A stretch of DNA of 64,000 nucleotides from Nocardiopsis sp. N85 (lineage in GTDB: Bacteria > Actinomycetota > Actinomycetes > Streptosporangiales > Streptosporangiaceae). A program made the translations under genes and the position numbers. The DNA lies in the NCBI RefSeq assembly GCF_028882275.1, contig NZ_JARBUT010000011.1, positions 62,001 through 126,000 on the forward strand. The letters run 5' to 3'. The notes below the pieces were generated by a model. The model searched no databases and had not been told where the DNA came from. It was given only the letters and a program-made list of their open reading frames with translations. Shown one piece after another: positions 8,169 to 17,726 of the stretch (positions are counted from its first letter, which is position 1; every line of letters starts with the position of its first letter).

Positions 8169-11100
8169 TCAGGCGGGGGGTTCGCTCCAGCCGACCTGGA
8201 GGAGGTCGGGGCGCTGGCCTCGGCGGGCGAGGAGGGCGCGGCCCTGGGGCAGCTGGCGGGAGGCCGTGCCGTTGGACAGACGGCCCTCCATGCGGTCGCC
8301 GGAGAAGAGCACGCCCGGCGAGGCCATGTCGTTGAGCGCCTGGAGCACCGGTTCGAACATGGCGCGGGCCGCGCCGCCCGTGCGGCGGGCCGCGATCACG
8401 TGCAGCCCCAGGTCGGCGCCCTGCGGGATGAACGGCGCCAGCGGCCCCAGCGGGTTGGCGCGGGACCCCGTCATGTCCATGTCGTCCACGACGACGTACA
8501 GGTCCAGGCCCTTCCACCAGCTGCGTTCGCGCAGCTGCTTGGGCGTGACGTCCGGTCCCGGCAGGCGCTCCTTGAGCGACCCGGCGAGGTTCTTGGCGAC
8601 CGCGTTGGTCTGCTCCGCGCTGGTGCAGTACGCCAGCAGGTACTCCTCCGGCACCAGCTCCAGGTGGCTGCGCCGGAAGTCCACCATGACGATGCCGATC
8701 TCCTTCGCCGGCCGTCGCATGATCTGCTTGACCAGCCCGCGCAGCAGGGTGCTCTTGCCGCTCTGCGGGTCGCCGAACACCACCAGGTGCGGGTCGCGGG
8801 TGAGGTCGGTGGTGGCCGGTGCCAGGGTGCTCTCGGCCATGCCCAGCACCAGTTCGAGCCGTCGGCCCCGGGGCGCCCGGCGTCCTTGGAGCAGCTCGTC
8901 CAGTTCGACCCGGGCGGGCAGGGTCTTGACGCCCTGCACCGCCTTCTGGGGCCAGCGCTCGGCGACACGGGCGATGAGGTCGGCCAGCCCGTCGGACAGG
9001 TCGGCGTCGGTGGCGGAGCCGTCCACCCGGGGCAGCGCCACGTGGGTGTGGTTCTCGTCGGAGTTCAGACCGCGCCCCGGGGTGTCCTTGGGCACCTCGT
9101 CGGCGATCTTGCGGCCGATCCCCGAGTCCATCGGGTCGCTCAGCCGCAGCTCGAACCGGCCGCCGAACAGGGCCTGGAGCCGGGAGCGCACCTGGGAGGA
9201 GGCGGCTCCGGTGAGGATCGTGTGCACGCCCAGGGACGGCCCCCGGGTGGCGATGTCCATGAGGAACTCGTCGGCCTCGTCGAAGGTGTCCCGCACCGAC
9301 GACCACCCGTCGATGAGCAGGAACAGGTCGCCCGCGACGCTCTCCGGGACCCGCCCGTCGGCGCGGGCCTGGCGGAGGGCGGCGGGGGAGTCCAGCTTGT
9401 ACGTGCGGAACGCCCGCTGGCGCCGGTCCAGCTGGGCGCGCATGTCCACCAGGACCCGCTGCACCTTCTCCGGGTCGGACCGGCCCGCCACGCCGGCCAC
9501 GTGCGGCAGCCCGTCCAGGGCCTGGAGCCCGCCGCCGCCGAAGTCGATGGCGTACACGCCGACCCGGCCCGGCGGGTAGCGCCAGGCCAGGGACGCCACC
9601 AGGGTCCGCAGCATCGTCGACTTGCCGGACTGGGGTCCGCCCAGGATCACGACGTTGCCCTCGCCGCCGGTGAAGTCCAGGGTGGCGGGCACGGTCCGCT
9701 GCTCGCGGGGGATGTCGGTGAACCCGAACACGGCGCGCATCTCCGCCGCCGGCGGCTCCACGCCCGGCCCCTCCAGGTCGTCCTCGCCGAGTTCGGTGAG
9801 GACGGCGTCGAGGGTGAGGCACTCGGGCAGCGGCGGCAGCCACACCGGCCGCACCGACGCGGCGCCGGAGGCGACCAGCCGGTCCACGATGATCTGGAGG
9901 ATGGTGCGCTTCTCCTCCCTGGGTCCCTCCCGGCGGCCCTTGAGCGAACCGATGAGGGAGTCCACCAGCGACCCGGCCCCGGTGACCTTGTCCAGGCCGT
10001 TGTAGGACAGCAGCGGCAGGACGGGTTCGTGCTCGTCCTTCTCCTCCCGCGCGGGCGGCTCGTAGGGGCCCGACACCATCGCGGCCTTGAACCGCTCGAA
10101 CACGGAGGTGTCCACCTTCAGGTACCCGGATCCGGGCTCGGGCGGCAGGTGGTAGGCGTCGCCCACGCCGATCGCCTCGCGGCTCTCCGCCTCGGAGAAG
10201 GTCCGCAGGCCCACGCGGTAGGACAGGTGCGACTCCAGGCCCTTGATCTTGCCGGACTCCAGGCGCTGGGTGGCCAGCAGCAGGTGCACGCCGATGGAGC
10301 GGCCGATGCGGCCGATCGCCACGAACAGCTCCGCGAAGTCGGGGTGCGCGGTCAGCAGCTCGGAGAACTCGTCGATGATGATGAGCAGGTGCGGTAGCGG
10401 TTCCAGCGTCGGGTCGTTCTCCCGCGCCGCCTCGTAGGCGTGCAGGTTGGGCAGGTTCCCGGCGTCCTTGAGGATCTGCTGGCGCCGCACCAGCTCGCCG
10501 AAGGTGGCCTCGCGGAACCGGGCCACCAGGGAGTCGTCGTCGGCGAGGTTGGTGATGAGCCCGGCGCTGTGCGGCAACCGGTCGGTGTCGGCGAAGGTCG
10601 CGCCGCCCTTGAAGTCGACCAGCAGCAGCGCCAGGTGCTCCGGCGAGTGGTTGATGACCAGGGACGCCACCATGGTGCGCAGCATCTCGGACTTGCCCGA
10701 ACCGGTCGCGCCGACCACCAGGCCGTGCGGGCCCATGCCGCCGAACGCCGATTCCTTCAGGTCCAGCAGCACGGTGTTGCCGCTGGGGCCGATGCCGATG
10801 GGGACCCGCAGGTAGTCGCCGGTGCTGCGCTTGCCCCAGGTGCGCCGGGTGTCCAGGTGGGCGACGTCGGGCACGCCCAGGATCTCGGGCAGGCCGACGG
10901 TGGAGTGCATGGCGTCGTCGCCGTCGGCGGCCGTGATGCCGTAGGGGGCCATGACCCGGGCCAGGGTGGTGAGGTGGGCGACGTCGGCTCGGTCCGCCTT
11001 CCCCTCGATGGGAGGGTGGGCGGGCACCTCGTCGTCGGCGCGGGCGGAGGTGTCCTGGGTGAGGGTGCCGTCGGCCTCCACGCGCAGGCGCAGGTCGACC

Positions 11101-12194
11101 GACTCGGGCTCCTCGCGCTTGTCGGAGACCAGGGCGATGATGTGGATGCCCAGGTCGGACAGGGACGGCACGGGGGGTTCGGCGGCCAGGCCGGACAGCG
11201 TGGACTGGTGCTCCCCGTCCAGGACGATCACGAGCCGCTGCGTGCCCGGGCCCGGCGGTCGGCCGCGTCGGCGCTGGAGGTCCACGGTGCGGCGCTCGAT
11301 CTCCTCGGAGAGGAGCTGGGCGGCCTGCACGGTGTTCCCGGCGACGAACCGGGCGGGCATGGGTCCGTCCACGGCGTCGTCGAAGGTGTTGTGCGGCAGC
11401 CACTTGAGCCACTCCCATCGGTCGCGCAGCCGGCCGTCGCGGATCACGCCCACGCGCAGGTCGTGCGGGGAGTGGAACACCGTCAGCTGGGCCAGCAGCG
11501 AGCGGGCCAGGGACCGTCCGGCGGTGCGGTCGCCGACCACGGAGATCACCCCGTACTCGCTCAGCGGCAGCACCAGGGGCATCTCCGGTACGTCCGCGTA
11601 CAGCTCGATGAGCTGGTCGGCGGCGCCCTGGCAGACGGGGTCGTAGACGATCAGCGGCGAGGAGGTGTCGACCTTGAGCTTGAGCCGTCGGGCCAGGGGC
11701 CGGGTGCCGGAGCCGACGCGCACGTCCAGGAAGTCGGGGTCGGTCGCGCGCCGCTCCCACCGGCGGGCGCGCGACCTGGCCGGTTCGGTGAGCAGGTCGG
11801 GGGAGGGGTGCCGGAAGGCGTTGTCGGCCCGCTGGGTCGAGGCGACGTCCCGGACGATCTCGCGCAACTGGTCGAGGTAGTCGAGGTAGCGTTCGCGCTG
11901 CTCCCGGATGCGCTTGCGGGGACCGTTGTGCTGCGCGACGAACATGATGATGCCCACGACCACGCTGGCGAGCATGATCATCACACCGGCGACCGCCATG
12001 AGCGGCCGGTGCCCCATCGTGATGGACATCAGCAGCGAACCCGATCCGGTGATGATCGGCATGATGATCATCGCGCCGGAACTCGACGCCGGAGCGTTCT
12101 CCGGCATCTGCGGCGGAGCCGCGATGACCAGCGGAGACGTCCCGGGAGCGGGGGGAGTGCTGCGCGCCGGCCGGGGGACGGTCCTCGTCGCCAC
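8169..12194 (-). CDS. eccC: Type VII secretion FtsK/SpoIIIE-type ATPase EccC (fused)
   Basis: 1,341 residues from the chosen GTG at 12194, which has GGAAGAGAGG five nt upstream; an in-frame GTG 21 nt earlier lacks this. Two TM helices lie near residues 35-95. Three FtsK/SpoIIIE ATPase domains follow, with Walker A motifs GATGSGKS (about 496-503), GGPQSGKS (about 851) and GDPQSGKS (about 1140). The first domain also has a Walker B-like IIIDEFSELL. Length and domain number match single-chain EccC, the motor that recognises WXG100 substrates and drives their export across the cytoplasmic membrane. It is transcribed divergently from eccD. WXG100 genes are 2 kb downstream. Confidence 0.95.
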   Translation of the reverse strand: MATRTVPRPARSTPPAPGTSPLVIAAPPQMPENAPASSSGAMIIMPIITGSGSLLMSITMGHRPLMAVAGVMIMLASVVVGIIMFVAQHNGPRKRIREQRERYLDYLDQLREIVRDVASTQRADNAFRHPSPDLLTEPARSRARRWERRATDPDFLDVRVGSGTRPLARRLKLKVDTSSPLIVYDPVCQGAADQLIELYADVPEMPLVLPLSEYGVISVVGDRTAGRSLARSLLAQLTVFHSPHDLRVGVIRDGRLRDRWEWLKWLPHNTFDDAVDGPMPARFVAGNTVQAAQLLSEEIERRTVDLQRRRGRPPGPGTQRLVIVLDGEHQSTLSGLAAEPPVPSLSDLGIHIIALVSDKREEPESVDLRLRVEADGTLTQDTSARADDEVPAHPPIEGKADRADVAHLTTLARVMAPYGITAADGDDAMHSTVGLPEILGVPDVAHLDTRRTWGKRSTGDYLRVPIGIGPSGNTVLLDLKESAFGGMGPHGLVVGATGSGKSEMLRTMVASLVINHSPEHLALLLVDFKGGATFADTDRLPHSAGLITNLADDDSLVARFREATFGELVRRQQILKDAGNLPNLHAYEAARENDPTLEPLPHLLIIIDEFSELLTAHPDFAELFVAIGRIGRSIGVHLLLATQRLESGKIKGLESHLSYRVGLRTFSEAESREAIGVGDAYHLPPEPGSGYLKVDTSVFERFKAAMVSGPYEPPAREEKDEHEPVLPLLSYNGLDKVTGAGSLVDSLIGSLKGRREGPREEKRTILQIIVDRLVASGAASVRPVWLPPLPECLTLDAVLTELGEDDLEGPGVEPPAAEMRAVFGFTDIPREQRTVPATLDFTGGEGNVVILGGPQSGKSTMLRTLVASLAWRYPPGRVGVYAIDFGGGGLQALDGLPHVAGVAGRSDPEKVQRVLVDMRAQLDRRQRAFRTYKLDSPAALRQARADGRVPESVAGDLFLLIDGWSSVRDTFDEADEFLMDIATRGPSLGVHTILTGAASSQVRSRLQALFGGRFELRLSDPMDSGIGRKIADEVPKDTPGRGLNSDENHTHVALPRVDGSATDADLSDGLADLIARVAERWPQKAVQGVKTLPARVELDELLQGRRAPRGRRLELVLGMAESTLAPATTDLTRDPHLVVFGDPQSGKSTLLRGLVKQIMRRPAKEIGIVMVDFRRSHLELVPEEYLLAYCTSAEQTNAVAKNLAGSLKERLPGPDVTPKQLRERSWWKGLDLYVVVDDMDMTGSRANPLGPLAPFIPQGADLGLHVIAARRTGGAARAMFEPVLQALNDMASPGVLFSGDRMEGRLSNGTASRQLPQGRALLARRGQRPDLLQVGWSEPPA

Positions 12195-12373
12195 GGGCAC
12201 CTCTCTTCCGTCCACCTACAGGGGGCTGGTGTCTGGGTGACTACGCTAGGGCGTGCCTTGGGCATGATCTCGCGAACGCGGCGAATCGCCTAATTTCACG
12301 TCAGTCCCACCCCCGAACGGTCATGACGTCGCAGAAGCGGCGTCAGGGCCGCGACGACGAAGGAACGATAGGT

Positions 12374-13708
12374 GTGAGTGGATACTGCCGGGTCACCGTG
12401 ACCGGTCCCGAGCGCTGGGCCGATCTGGCGCTGCCGGGAACGGTGCCCGTGGCCGCGCTGATGCCCCGCATCGTCGAGGTGTGCGCCCCCGATACCGAGG
12501 CGTTGGAGCCGGCGGCCTGGACGCTCACGACGGTCGACGGCGCCCCCGTCCACCCGGACGAGCCCCTGGAGGGCGCCGGGATCCACGACGGCGACGTGCT
12601 GTTGCTGGAACGGCGCACCGCCCCGGGCCGGCCGGCGCACGTGGACGACGTGCGCGGCGCGGTGGAGGACCGCGTCGACGGGACGGCGCTGATCTGGAAC
12701 CCCACCACCACGTTCGCCTTCGGGCTGCTGGTCGCCGCGATCGGGCCGTTGGCCGTGCTCGGGGCGGCGATGCGCCTGTACCCGTCGTCGTGGCACCTGG
12801 CGGTGGCGGTGCTGGGCACCCTGTTCTCCATCGGGGCGATGGTGGCGGCCGCCCGCCGGCCGCTGCCCGCCGTCGCGCACGTCCTGTTCGCCGCCTCCTG
12901 TGTGTGGGGCGGGGTGACGGCGGCGACCGCCGCCGGGCTGGTCACCCGTTCCGAACCCCTGGTGACGTTGGCGTTCGCCCTGGTGGGCGCGCTGCTCGTG
13001 GCGGCGGTCGGCTGGGCGCTGCACGAGACCGGCCTGCCCTACATCGCCGGCGCGGGCGTGGTCGCGCTGGTCGCCGCCGTGCTGGTCGTGGTGGGCATCT
13101 TCGTGTCCCCCGTGTACGGGGCGCGGTCGATGGCCATCGCCCTGGCCCTGTGCGTGGGCGCGCTCCCCCGGGTGGCGATGGTGATGGGCGGGCTGTCGGG
13201 GCTCGACTACGAGGTGGGGCGTTCGGGGCAGGTCGCCACGGAGCGGTTCGAGGACACCTTCACCAACAGCGACCGGCTGCTCCTGGGCCTCGTGACGGGC
13301 GCGTCCGTCGCCGGGGGAGGCACCGTGGTCCTGTTGGCGATGACGGCCGGAGGGCTGCCCGACCTGCTGCTGTGCGGGCTGCTGTCGACGCTGCTGGTGC
13401 TGCGCTCGCGTCTGTTCGACCGGATCCGGCACGTGCTGCCGCTGCGCCTGGCGGGGGTGCTGGGGTTCGGGGCGACCGGGTTCGCGGCGGTGTCCGAGTA
13501 CGGGTTCCTCGCACCGTGGCTGCCGGTGGTGGCCCTGTCGGCCGGTGTCGTCCTGGCGTCGCTGAGCTGGGTGCGCCTCACCGACGTGCCGCGCGCGTCG
13601 CTGCGCCGCCTCCTCAACTGGACGGAGATCCTGGTCGTCATCGCCATGTCCGGTGTCTTCGCCTGGGGTATGGGCCTGTTCGACCTCGTCGCCCGCATGA
13701 CGGGCTGA
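12374..13708 (+). CDS. eccD: Type VII secretion integral membrane protein EccD
   Basis: 444 residues from GTG 12374, preceded by AAGGA at about 9-nt spacing; a longer frame exists but its N-terminus lacks a ribosome site. Residues ~1-85 form the ubiquitin-like domain (YCRVTVTGPERWADLALPG; DGDVLLLERR). About eleven TM helices follow from residue ~110 to the end. EccD forms the membrane vestibule of the ESX channel, with two copies per protomer in known structures. The partner eccC is divergent across a 180-bp gap. EccB, EccE and mycosin homologues are not seen nearby, so they must lie elsewhere or be absent. Confidence 0.92.
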   Translation: MSGYCRVTVTGPERWADLALPGTVPVAALMPRIVEVCAPDTEALEPAAWTLTTVDGAPVHPDEPLEGAGIHDGDVLLLERRTAPGRPAHVDDVRGAVEDRVDGTALIWNPTTTFAFGLLVAAIGPLAVLGAAMRLYPSSWHLAVAVLGTLFSIGAMVAAARRPLPAVAHVLFAASCVWGGVTAATAAGLVTRSEPLVTLAFALVGALLVAAVGWALHETGLPYIAGAGVVALVAAVLVVVGIFVSPVYGARSMAIALALCVGALPRVAMVMGGLSGLDYEVGRSGQVATERFEDTFTNSDRLLLGLVTGASVAGGGTVVLLAMTAGGLPDLLLCGLLSTLLVLRSRLFDRIRHVLPLRLAGVLGFGATGFAAVSEYGFLAPWLPVVALSAGVVLASLSWVRLTDVPRASLRRLLNWTEILVVIAMSGVFAWGMGLFDLVARMTG

Positions 13709-13723
13709 CCCGTATCCCGCGGC

Positions 13724-15544
13724 TCAGGGGATGAGGACGTCCACCTCCTCGAAGGTGTCGGGGTCGAGCAGGACCACGCTGTACTCGACGACGGCGGCGA
13801 TCGGACCGCCGTCGGGGTGGAAGGCCACCCGGTAGGGCGAGGGGGCGTCCTCCGGGAGGACGTCCTCGCCCGTGGCCATGTCCCAGACGTCGCTCTGGAG
13901 CCGGCTTTCACCGTCGACGCTCCCGCCCCAGGCGATGAACACGCGTTCGCTCACGGGGTCCAGGGAGAGCGCGATGACGATCAGGTCCTCGTACTCCCGT
14001 TCCGCGTGCTCGGACAGGTCGAACGACGCGACCTCGGTCCGCTCGACCACGTTCCACCTGACCACCCTGTCGCCGTTCACGTGGACGATGTCGTCGGTCC
14101 CCGGCACGTACGCGAACTCCGTGGCCGTGGACGGGCGGACGGTGTGCAGCCTCTCGCCGCCCTCCAGGTCCCACACGGTGACGGAGTCCCCGTGCCCGAC
14201 CGCCAGCCGGTCCCCGTCCATGAACTCCGTCCGCGAACTCCCGCCGCTGTCGAGGACGAGCGCGGGTTCGGTGGCTCCCGGATCGAAGAGCCGCACATCG
14301 TTCTCCGGTCCGTCCCACGACGGTGTTCCCACGGCGACGCGCCCGTCGGGGGAGAACGTGACGAACGAGGTGTCGGGCTCCGCGCGGTCGAAGGGCTCCT
14401 CGCCCCGCCGCCCGGAGAGGTCGGTGACCGTGCCCGTGACGAGGTCGTAGACGACCGCCTTCTTTCGGGGCTCCCCCTCACCCACGTACTCCAGAACCCC
14501 CACCGCGCACCCCCGGGGAGCGAAGACGGGGACCTGCGGGTAGTGGTTCGGCTCGCTCACGTAGGCGATCGGGGTCTTCTCCCGCCAGTCCCACAGGGTG
14601 ATCCCGTGCTGGTAGGCGCTCACGGCCAGGACGTCCCCGTCGGGAGAGAAGGCCGCCCCGTGGGCGGAGAACCCGTCCGGCATGTCCTCGGGCGGCGGGA
14701 ACGCGGTGGTGCCCGGGCAGCCCGGAGGAGGCGCGCCGGCCGCATCGGCGCCTCCGCCCTCGGGTTCCGCGCGGTCGCGTGATGACACCGCCGTGGCGGC
14801 GACCACGGCGAGGACCAGCCCGCCGGCGAGGAGCGCGGGCCATCGCCGCCGGGGCCGCCTCCCCTCCCGGGCGGGGGGCGCATCGGTGTCCGAGGCCGGC
14901 TCGCCGAGCATCCGCACCAGGTCGGCTGCGCTCGGGCGCAGGGCCGGGTCCGGGTGCAGGCACAGGTCCACGAGGCGGCGCAGCCACAGCGGCACCCCCT
15001 TCTCCCCGGCCGCGGAGACGAGCAGCTCGGCCCACGCGCGCACGTCCTCGGCGGCCCCGTCGGCCTCGGCTCCGGGGACCGGGCCGGCGAGCACCGCTCC
15101 GTCCTCGCCGATCAGCACGTCCCGCGCCGTGAACGGCCCGTACGCCGCCCCCGCCGCGTGCAGCTCCGCCAGTCCTCGGGCCAGCGCCACGGCGATCGGG
15201 GCCGGACGGTCCCGGACCGTACCGTCGTCCCGCTCCAGCAGGTCGGCGAGGGTGTCCCCGGCCGGGCGCGCGGCGGCCGCCCACGGCACGGCCCCGTGCG
15301 GTTCGGCGGCCACGATGGGGCACAGGTGCGGGCCGGCGGCCCCCCGCACCGCCGCGATCCGGCGGGCGAAGGAGGCCCGGAACGCCGGGTCGGTGGCCCG
15401 CCCCGGGCGCGCCACCGCCAGGGTCGCCCCGGTGCCGTCCTCGCCTTCGGCCAGGTAGCGACGGACGTCGGCGTCCTCGCTCAGCCGCCCGAGCAGCCGG
15501 AAGGGGCCGATGGCGGGCGGGTCGTGCGGGTGCAGGGGGTCCAT
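13724..15544 (-). CDS. Pseudokinase-TM-WD40 receptor (cassette 1, type C)
   Basis: 606 residues starting at the MDPLHPHDPP motif shared by all seven paralogues in this array; the longer frame upstream is shadow sequence. Residues 1-215 align without gaps to the neighbouring active kinases, but every catalytic motif is lost: the glycine loop reads LSEDADVRRY, Lys43 is Ala, HRD (135-137) is Y-G-P, Asn142 is Asp, and DFG (154-156) is G-P-V. A TM helix lies at about 234-253. An extracytoplasmic WD40-like propeller fills the rest, with repeats such as SPDGDVLAVSAYQHGITLWDW. It is last in the A-B-C cassette, 17 nt after gene B, so it should be co-expressed with two active kinases and may act as a scaffold or allosteric partner. 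Confidence 0.85.
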   Translation of the reverse strand: MDPLHPHDPPAIGPFRLLGRLSEDADVRRYLAEGEDGTGATLAVARPGRATDPAFRASFARRIAAVRGAAGPHLCPIVAAEPHGAVPWAAAARPAGDTLADLLERDDGTVRDRPAPIAVALARGLAELHAAGAAYGPFTARDVLIGEDGAVLAGPVPGAEADGAAEDVRAWAELLVSAAGEKGVPLWLRRLVDLCLHPDPALRPSAADLVRMLGEPASDTDAPPAREGRRPRRRWPALLAGGLVLAVVAATAVSSRDRAEPEGGGADAAGAPPPGCPGTTAFPPPEDMPDGFSAHGAAFSPDGDVLAVSAYQHGITLWDWREKTPIAYVSEPNHYPQVPVFAPRGCAVGVLEYVGEGEPRKKAVVYDLVTGTVTDLSGRRGEEPFDRAEPDTSFVTFSPDGRVAVGTPSWDGPENDVRLFDPGATEPALVLDSGGSSRTEFMDGDRLAVGHGDSVTVWDLEGGERLHTVRPSTATEFAYVPGTDDIVHVNGDRVVRWNVVERTEVASFDLSEHAEREYEDLIVIALSLDPVSERVFIAWGGSVDGESRLQSDVWDMATGEDVLPEDAPSPYRVAFHPDGGPIAAVVEYSVVLLDPDTFEEVDVLIP

Positions 15545-15561
15545 GTCGGTTCCTCGGGGGA

Positions 15562-17709
15562 TCAGCCGAACTCGGCGACGATGTCCAGGGTCTCGGAGTC
15601 GAACAGCGACACCGAGGTGCCGTCCACGGACAGTCCGGCGATGACCGTCCCGTCCGGGTGTACCGCGATGTCGCGGACGTACCGCCGCTCCCCGCCGGAG
15701 GAGACCCGCTCTCCGGTGGACAGCTCCCACACCGTCAGCTCGGGTGCGTACTCGCCCGTCTCCTCGTCGTAGTCCTCAAGGAGGGCGTGGATCCGGTCCG
15801 TGCCCGCGTGCGCGGTGATCTCCGCGAAGCCGGCGACGGTGTCGTCCGGCGGGGCGAGGATCGAGGGCTCCTCCCCGGAGGCGAGGTCCACCCGGGCGAT
15901 CCCCTCCGCGTGGATGTAGAGGAACAGATCATCGCCGGGGAGGGCCAGTGAGTCCGTCGTCGAGGCCGTCGCGGCCTCCGGACCCCGGAACGTCTCGGCC
16001 CCGGTCCGGGTGTCCACGACCACGGAGCCCTCCCCTCCGGTCACGGCCAGGAGCCCGCCGTCGGGGGAGTGGGCGATCCCCTGGGCGGCGCCCTCGAAGA
16101 CGGTCGTCGCCTCACCGGTCGCCAGGTCGATCACGTGCGCCCCGTCGCCTACGGAGCCTTCGGCGAACGCGAGGGACCGGCCGTCCGGGGAGAACGTCAC
16201 TACGCCCACCGGCAGGGGCAGCGTCTCCGCGTGCGCGGTGTGCTCCCCGGTCCGCAGGTCGAACACGTGCACCCCGCCGGAGCCCGAGGTGTAGCCGAAC
16301 CGGCAGCCGTCCGGGGCCATCACCGGCGTCTGCGCGAAATCGGGCAGGTCCGCGCCGATGTAGGCGACCTCGTCCCCGGTCTCCGTGTCCCACAGGGCGA
16401 TGCCCTCCGGATGGGCCAGGGCCAGCAGATCGCCGCCCTGGAGGAAGACGGGGGTGGGGTGGGAGTGAACGTCCAGGTGGTGGGTGTCCGCGCCGGGCAC
16501 CGCCGGGTCGGTCCGGGCCGCCTCGGTGTACTCCGGCGCCAGGTCCCCGGGCAGGTCGCAGCCGCCCGGCGCCGTCGCACCCCCCGAAGCGCCGGTCGAG
16601 GCGGGGCCGGGGGCCTCCTCGGCCTCGGGGGTGTCGCGCCCCGCCATCGCCCAGGCGCCCAGACCGGCGATGAGGACCAGGGCCGCGGCCCCGGCCCCGA
16701 GCATCGGGATCGGCCTCCGGTTCGGGGGTGTCCCGATCACCGCCGTCGTGTCGTCGGGGCCGGTGCCGTTCCGCCACGCGGTGTCCTCGGAGGCCGTGTT
16801 CTGTCGCGCCGTGTCGCCCGGAAGGGCGTCGCCCCGGGTCCGCGCAGCGATCCCGTCCACCCGGGCGGCCGCGGCCGGCGGCAGCCACGCCCCGGCCTCC
16901 GTCGCCGGTTCGACCGGGCCGCCCAGTTCCGCCAGTACCCGCTCCGCCGACGGGCGGGCGTCAGGGTCCCGGGACAGGCAGGCCGCGACCAGGTCCCGGA
17001 GGTCCCCGGGCACCCCGTCCAGCACCGGCTCCTGATGGGCGATCCGGAACAGCACCGCCGCCGGGTGCCCGTCTCCGAACGGCCCGGTGCCGGTGAGCGC
17101 GTAGACCAGCACCCCGCCCAGCGCGAACACGTCGGTCACCGTGGTCGCATCGACCCCGTCGACCTGCTCGGGTGCCATGTACCCGGGGGTGCCCGCCACC
17201 GCCGTCTCCTCGTCTTCGCCCTCCTCCAGGGCGCGGGCCACCCCGAAGTCGATCACCTGCGGGCCGGAGGCGGACACCATCACGTTGCCGGGCTTGAGGT
17301 CGCGGTGCACCGTGCCCAGGGCGTGCACCCGGGCCAGGGCGGCGGCGACGCCCCGGGCGAGGAACCGCCCCGATTCCGGGGGGAGCGGTCCGGTCTCCCG
17401 GACCAGGTCGTGCAGGGTGGGACCGGCCACGTACTCGGTGGCCATCCACGGAGGGGTGCCGGCCGGGTCGGCCTCCAGCACCCGGGGCGTGAAGTCGCCG
17501 CGCACCCGACCGGCCAGGTCGAGTTCGCGGGCGAACCGCCCTCGGAATCCGGGATCGTAGGCGTATTCGGCGCGCACCACCTTGACCGCCACGGGGGTGC
17601 CGTCCGGTCCCGTGCCGAGGTACACGCGGCCCATGCCGCCCACGCCGAGCAGGGCCGACAGCCGGTAGGGACCGATCTCGCGGGGGTCACCCGCGGTGAG
17701 GGATCGCAT
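15562..17709 (-). CDS. Ser/Thr kinase-TM-WD40 receptor (cassette 1, type B)
   Basis: 715 residues. The N-terminal Hanks kinase is intact: GVGGMGRV (22-29), Lys43 in VAVKVV, H135-R-D137-LKPGN142, D154-F-G156 and MAPEQ (178-182). A regulatory linker follows, then a TM helix at about 334-356 and a WD40-like ectodomain with repeats ending in ALWDTETGDEVAY and TFSPDGRSLAFAE. It should autophosphorylate and phosphorylate cytoplasmic targets in response to something bound outside. It lies 17 nt from both cassette neighbours, so it is in one operon. Its closest relative in the window is the gene at 22783-24843. Confidence 0.92.
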   Translation of the reverse strand: MRSLTAGDPREIGPYRLSALLGVGGMGRVYLGTGPDGTPVAVKVVRAEYAYDPGFRGRFARELDLAGRVRGDFTPRVLEADPAGTPPWMATEYVAGPTLHDLVRETGPLPPESGRFLARGVAAALARVHALGTVHRDLKPGNVMVSASGPQVIDFGVARALEEGEDEETAVAGTPGYMAPEQVDGVDATTVTDVFALGGVLVYALTGTGPFGDGHPAAVLFRIAHQEPVLDGVPGDLRDLVAACLSRDPDARPSAERVLAELGGPVEPATEAGAWLPPAAAARVDGIAARTRGDALPGDTARQNTASEDTAWRNGTGPDDTTAVIGTPPNRRPIPMLGAGAAALVLIAGLGAWAMAGRDTPEAEEAPGPASTGASGGATAPGGCDLPGDLAPEYTEAARTDPAVPGADTHHLDVHSHPTPVFLQGGDLLALAHPEGIALWDTETGDEVAYIGADLPDFAQTPVMAPDGCRFGYTSGSGGVHVFDLRTGEHTAHAETLPLPVGVVTFSPDGRSLAFAEGSVGDGAHVIDLATGEATTVFEGAAQGIAHSPDGGLLAVTGGEGSVVVDTRTGAETFRGPEAATASTTDSLALPGDDLFLYIHAEGIARVDLASGEEPSILAPPDDTVAGFAEITAHAGTDRIHALLEDYDEETGEYAPELTVWELSTGERVSSGGERRYVRDIAVHPDGTVIAGLSVDGTSVSLFDSETLDIVAEFG

Positions 17710-17726
17710 CGTCGGGGCCCTTCGCC

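Noticed and set aside
6898..11760. Very long minus-strand frame of over 1,600 codons overlapping eccC and the lipoprotein
   Set aside because: It is Arg/Pro/Gly-rich out-of-frame sequence of eccC in GC-rich DNA; eccC has motifs, ribosome site and proper codon bias.
12296..13432. Minus-strand frame opposite eccD
   Set aside because: His/Arg/Gln-rich antisense shadow; eccD is a clear membrane protein on the other strand.
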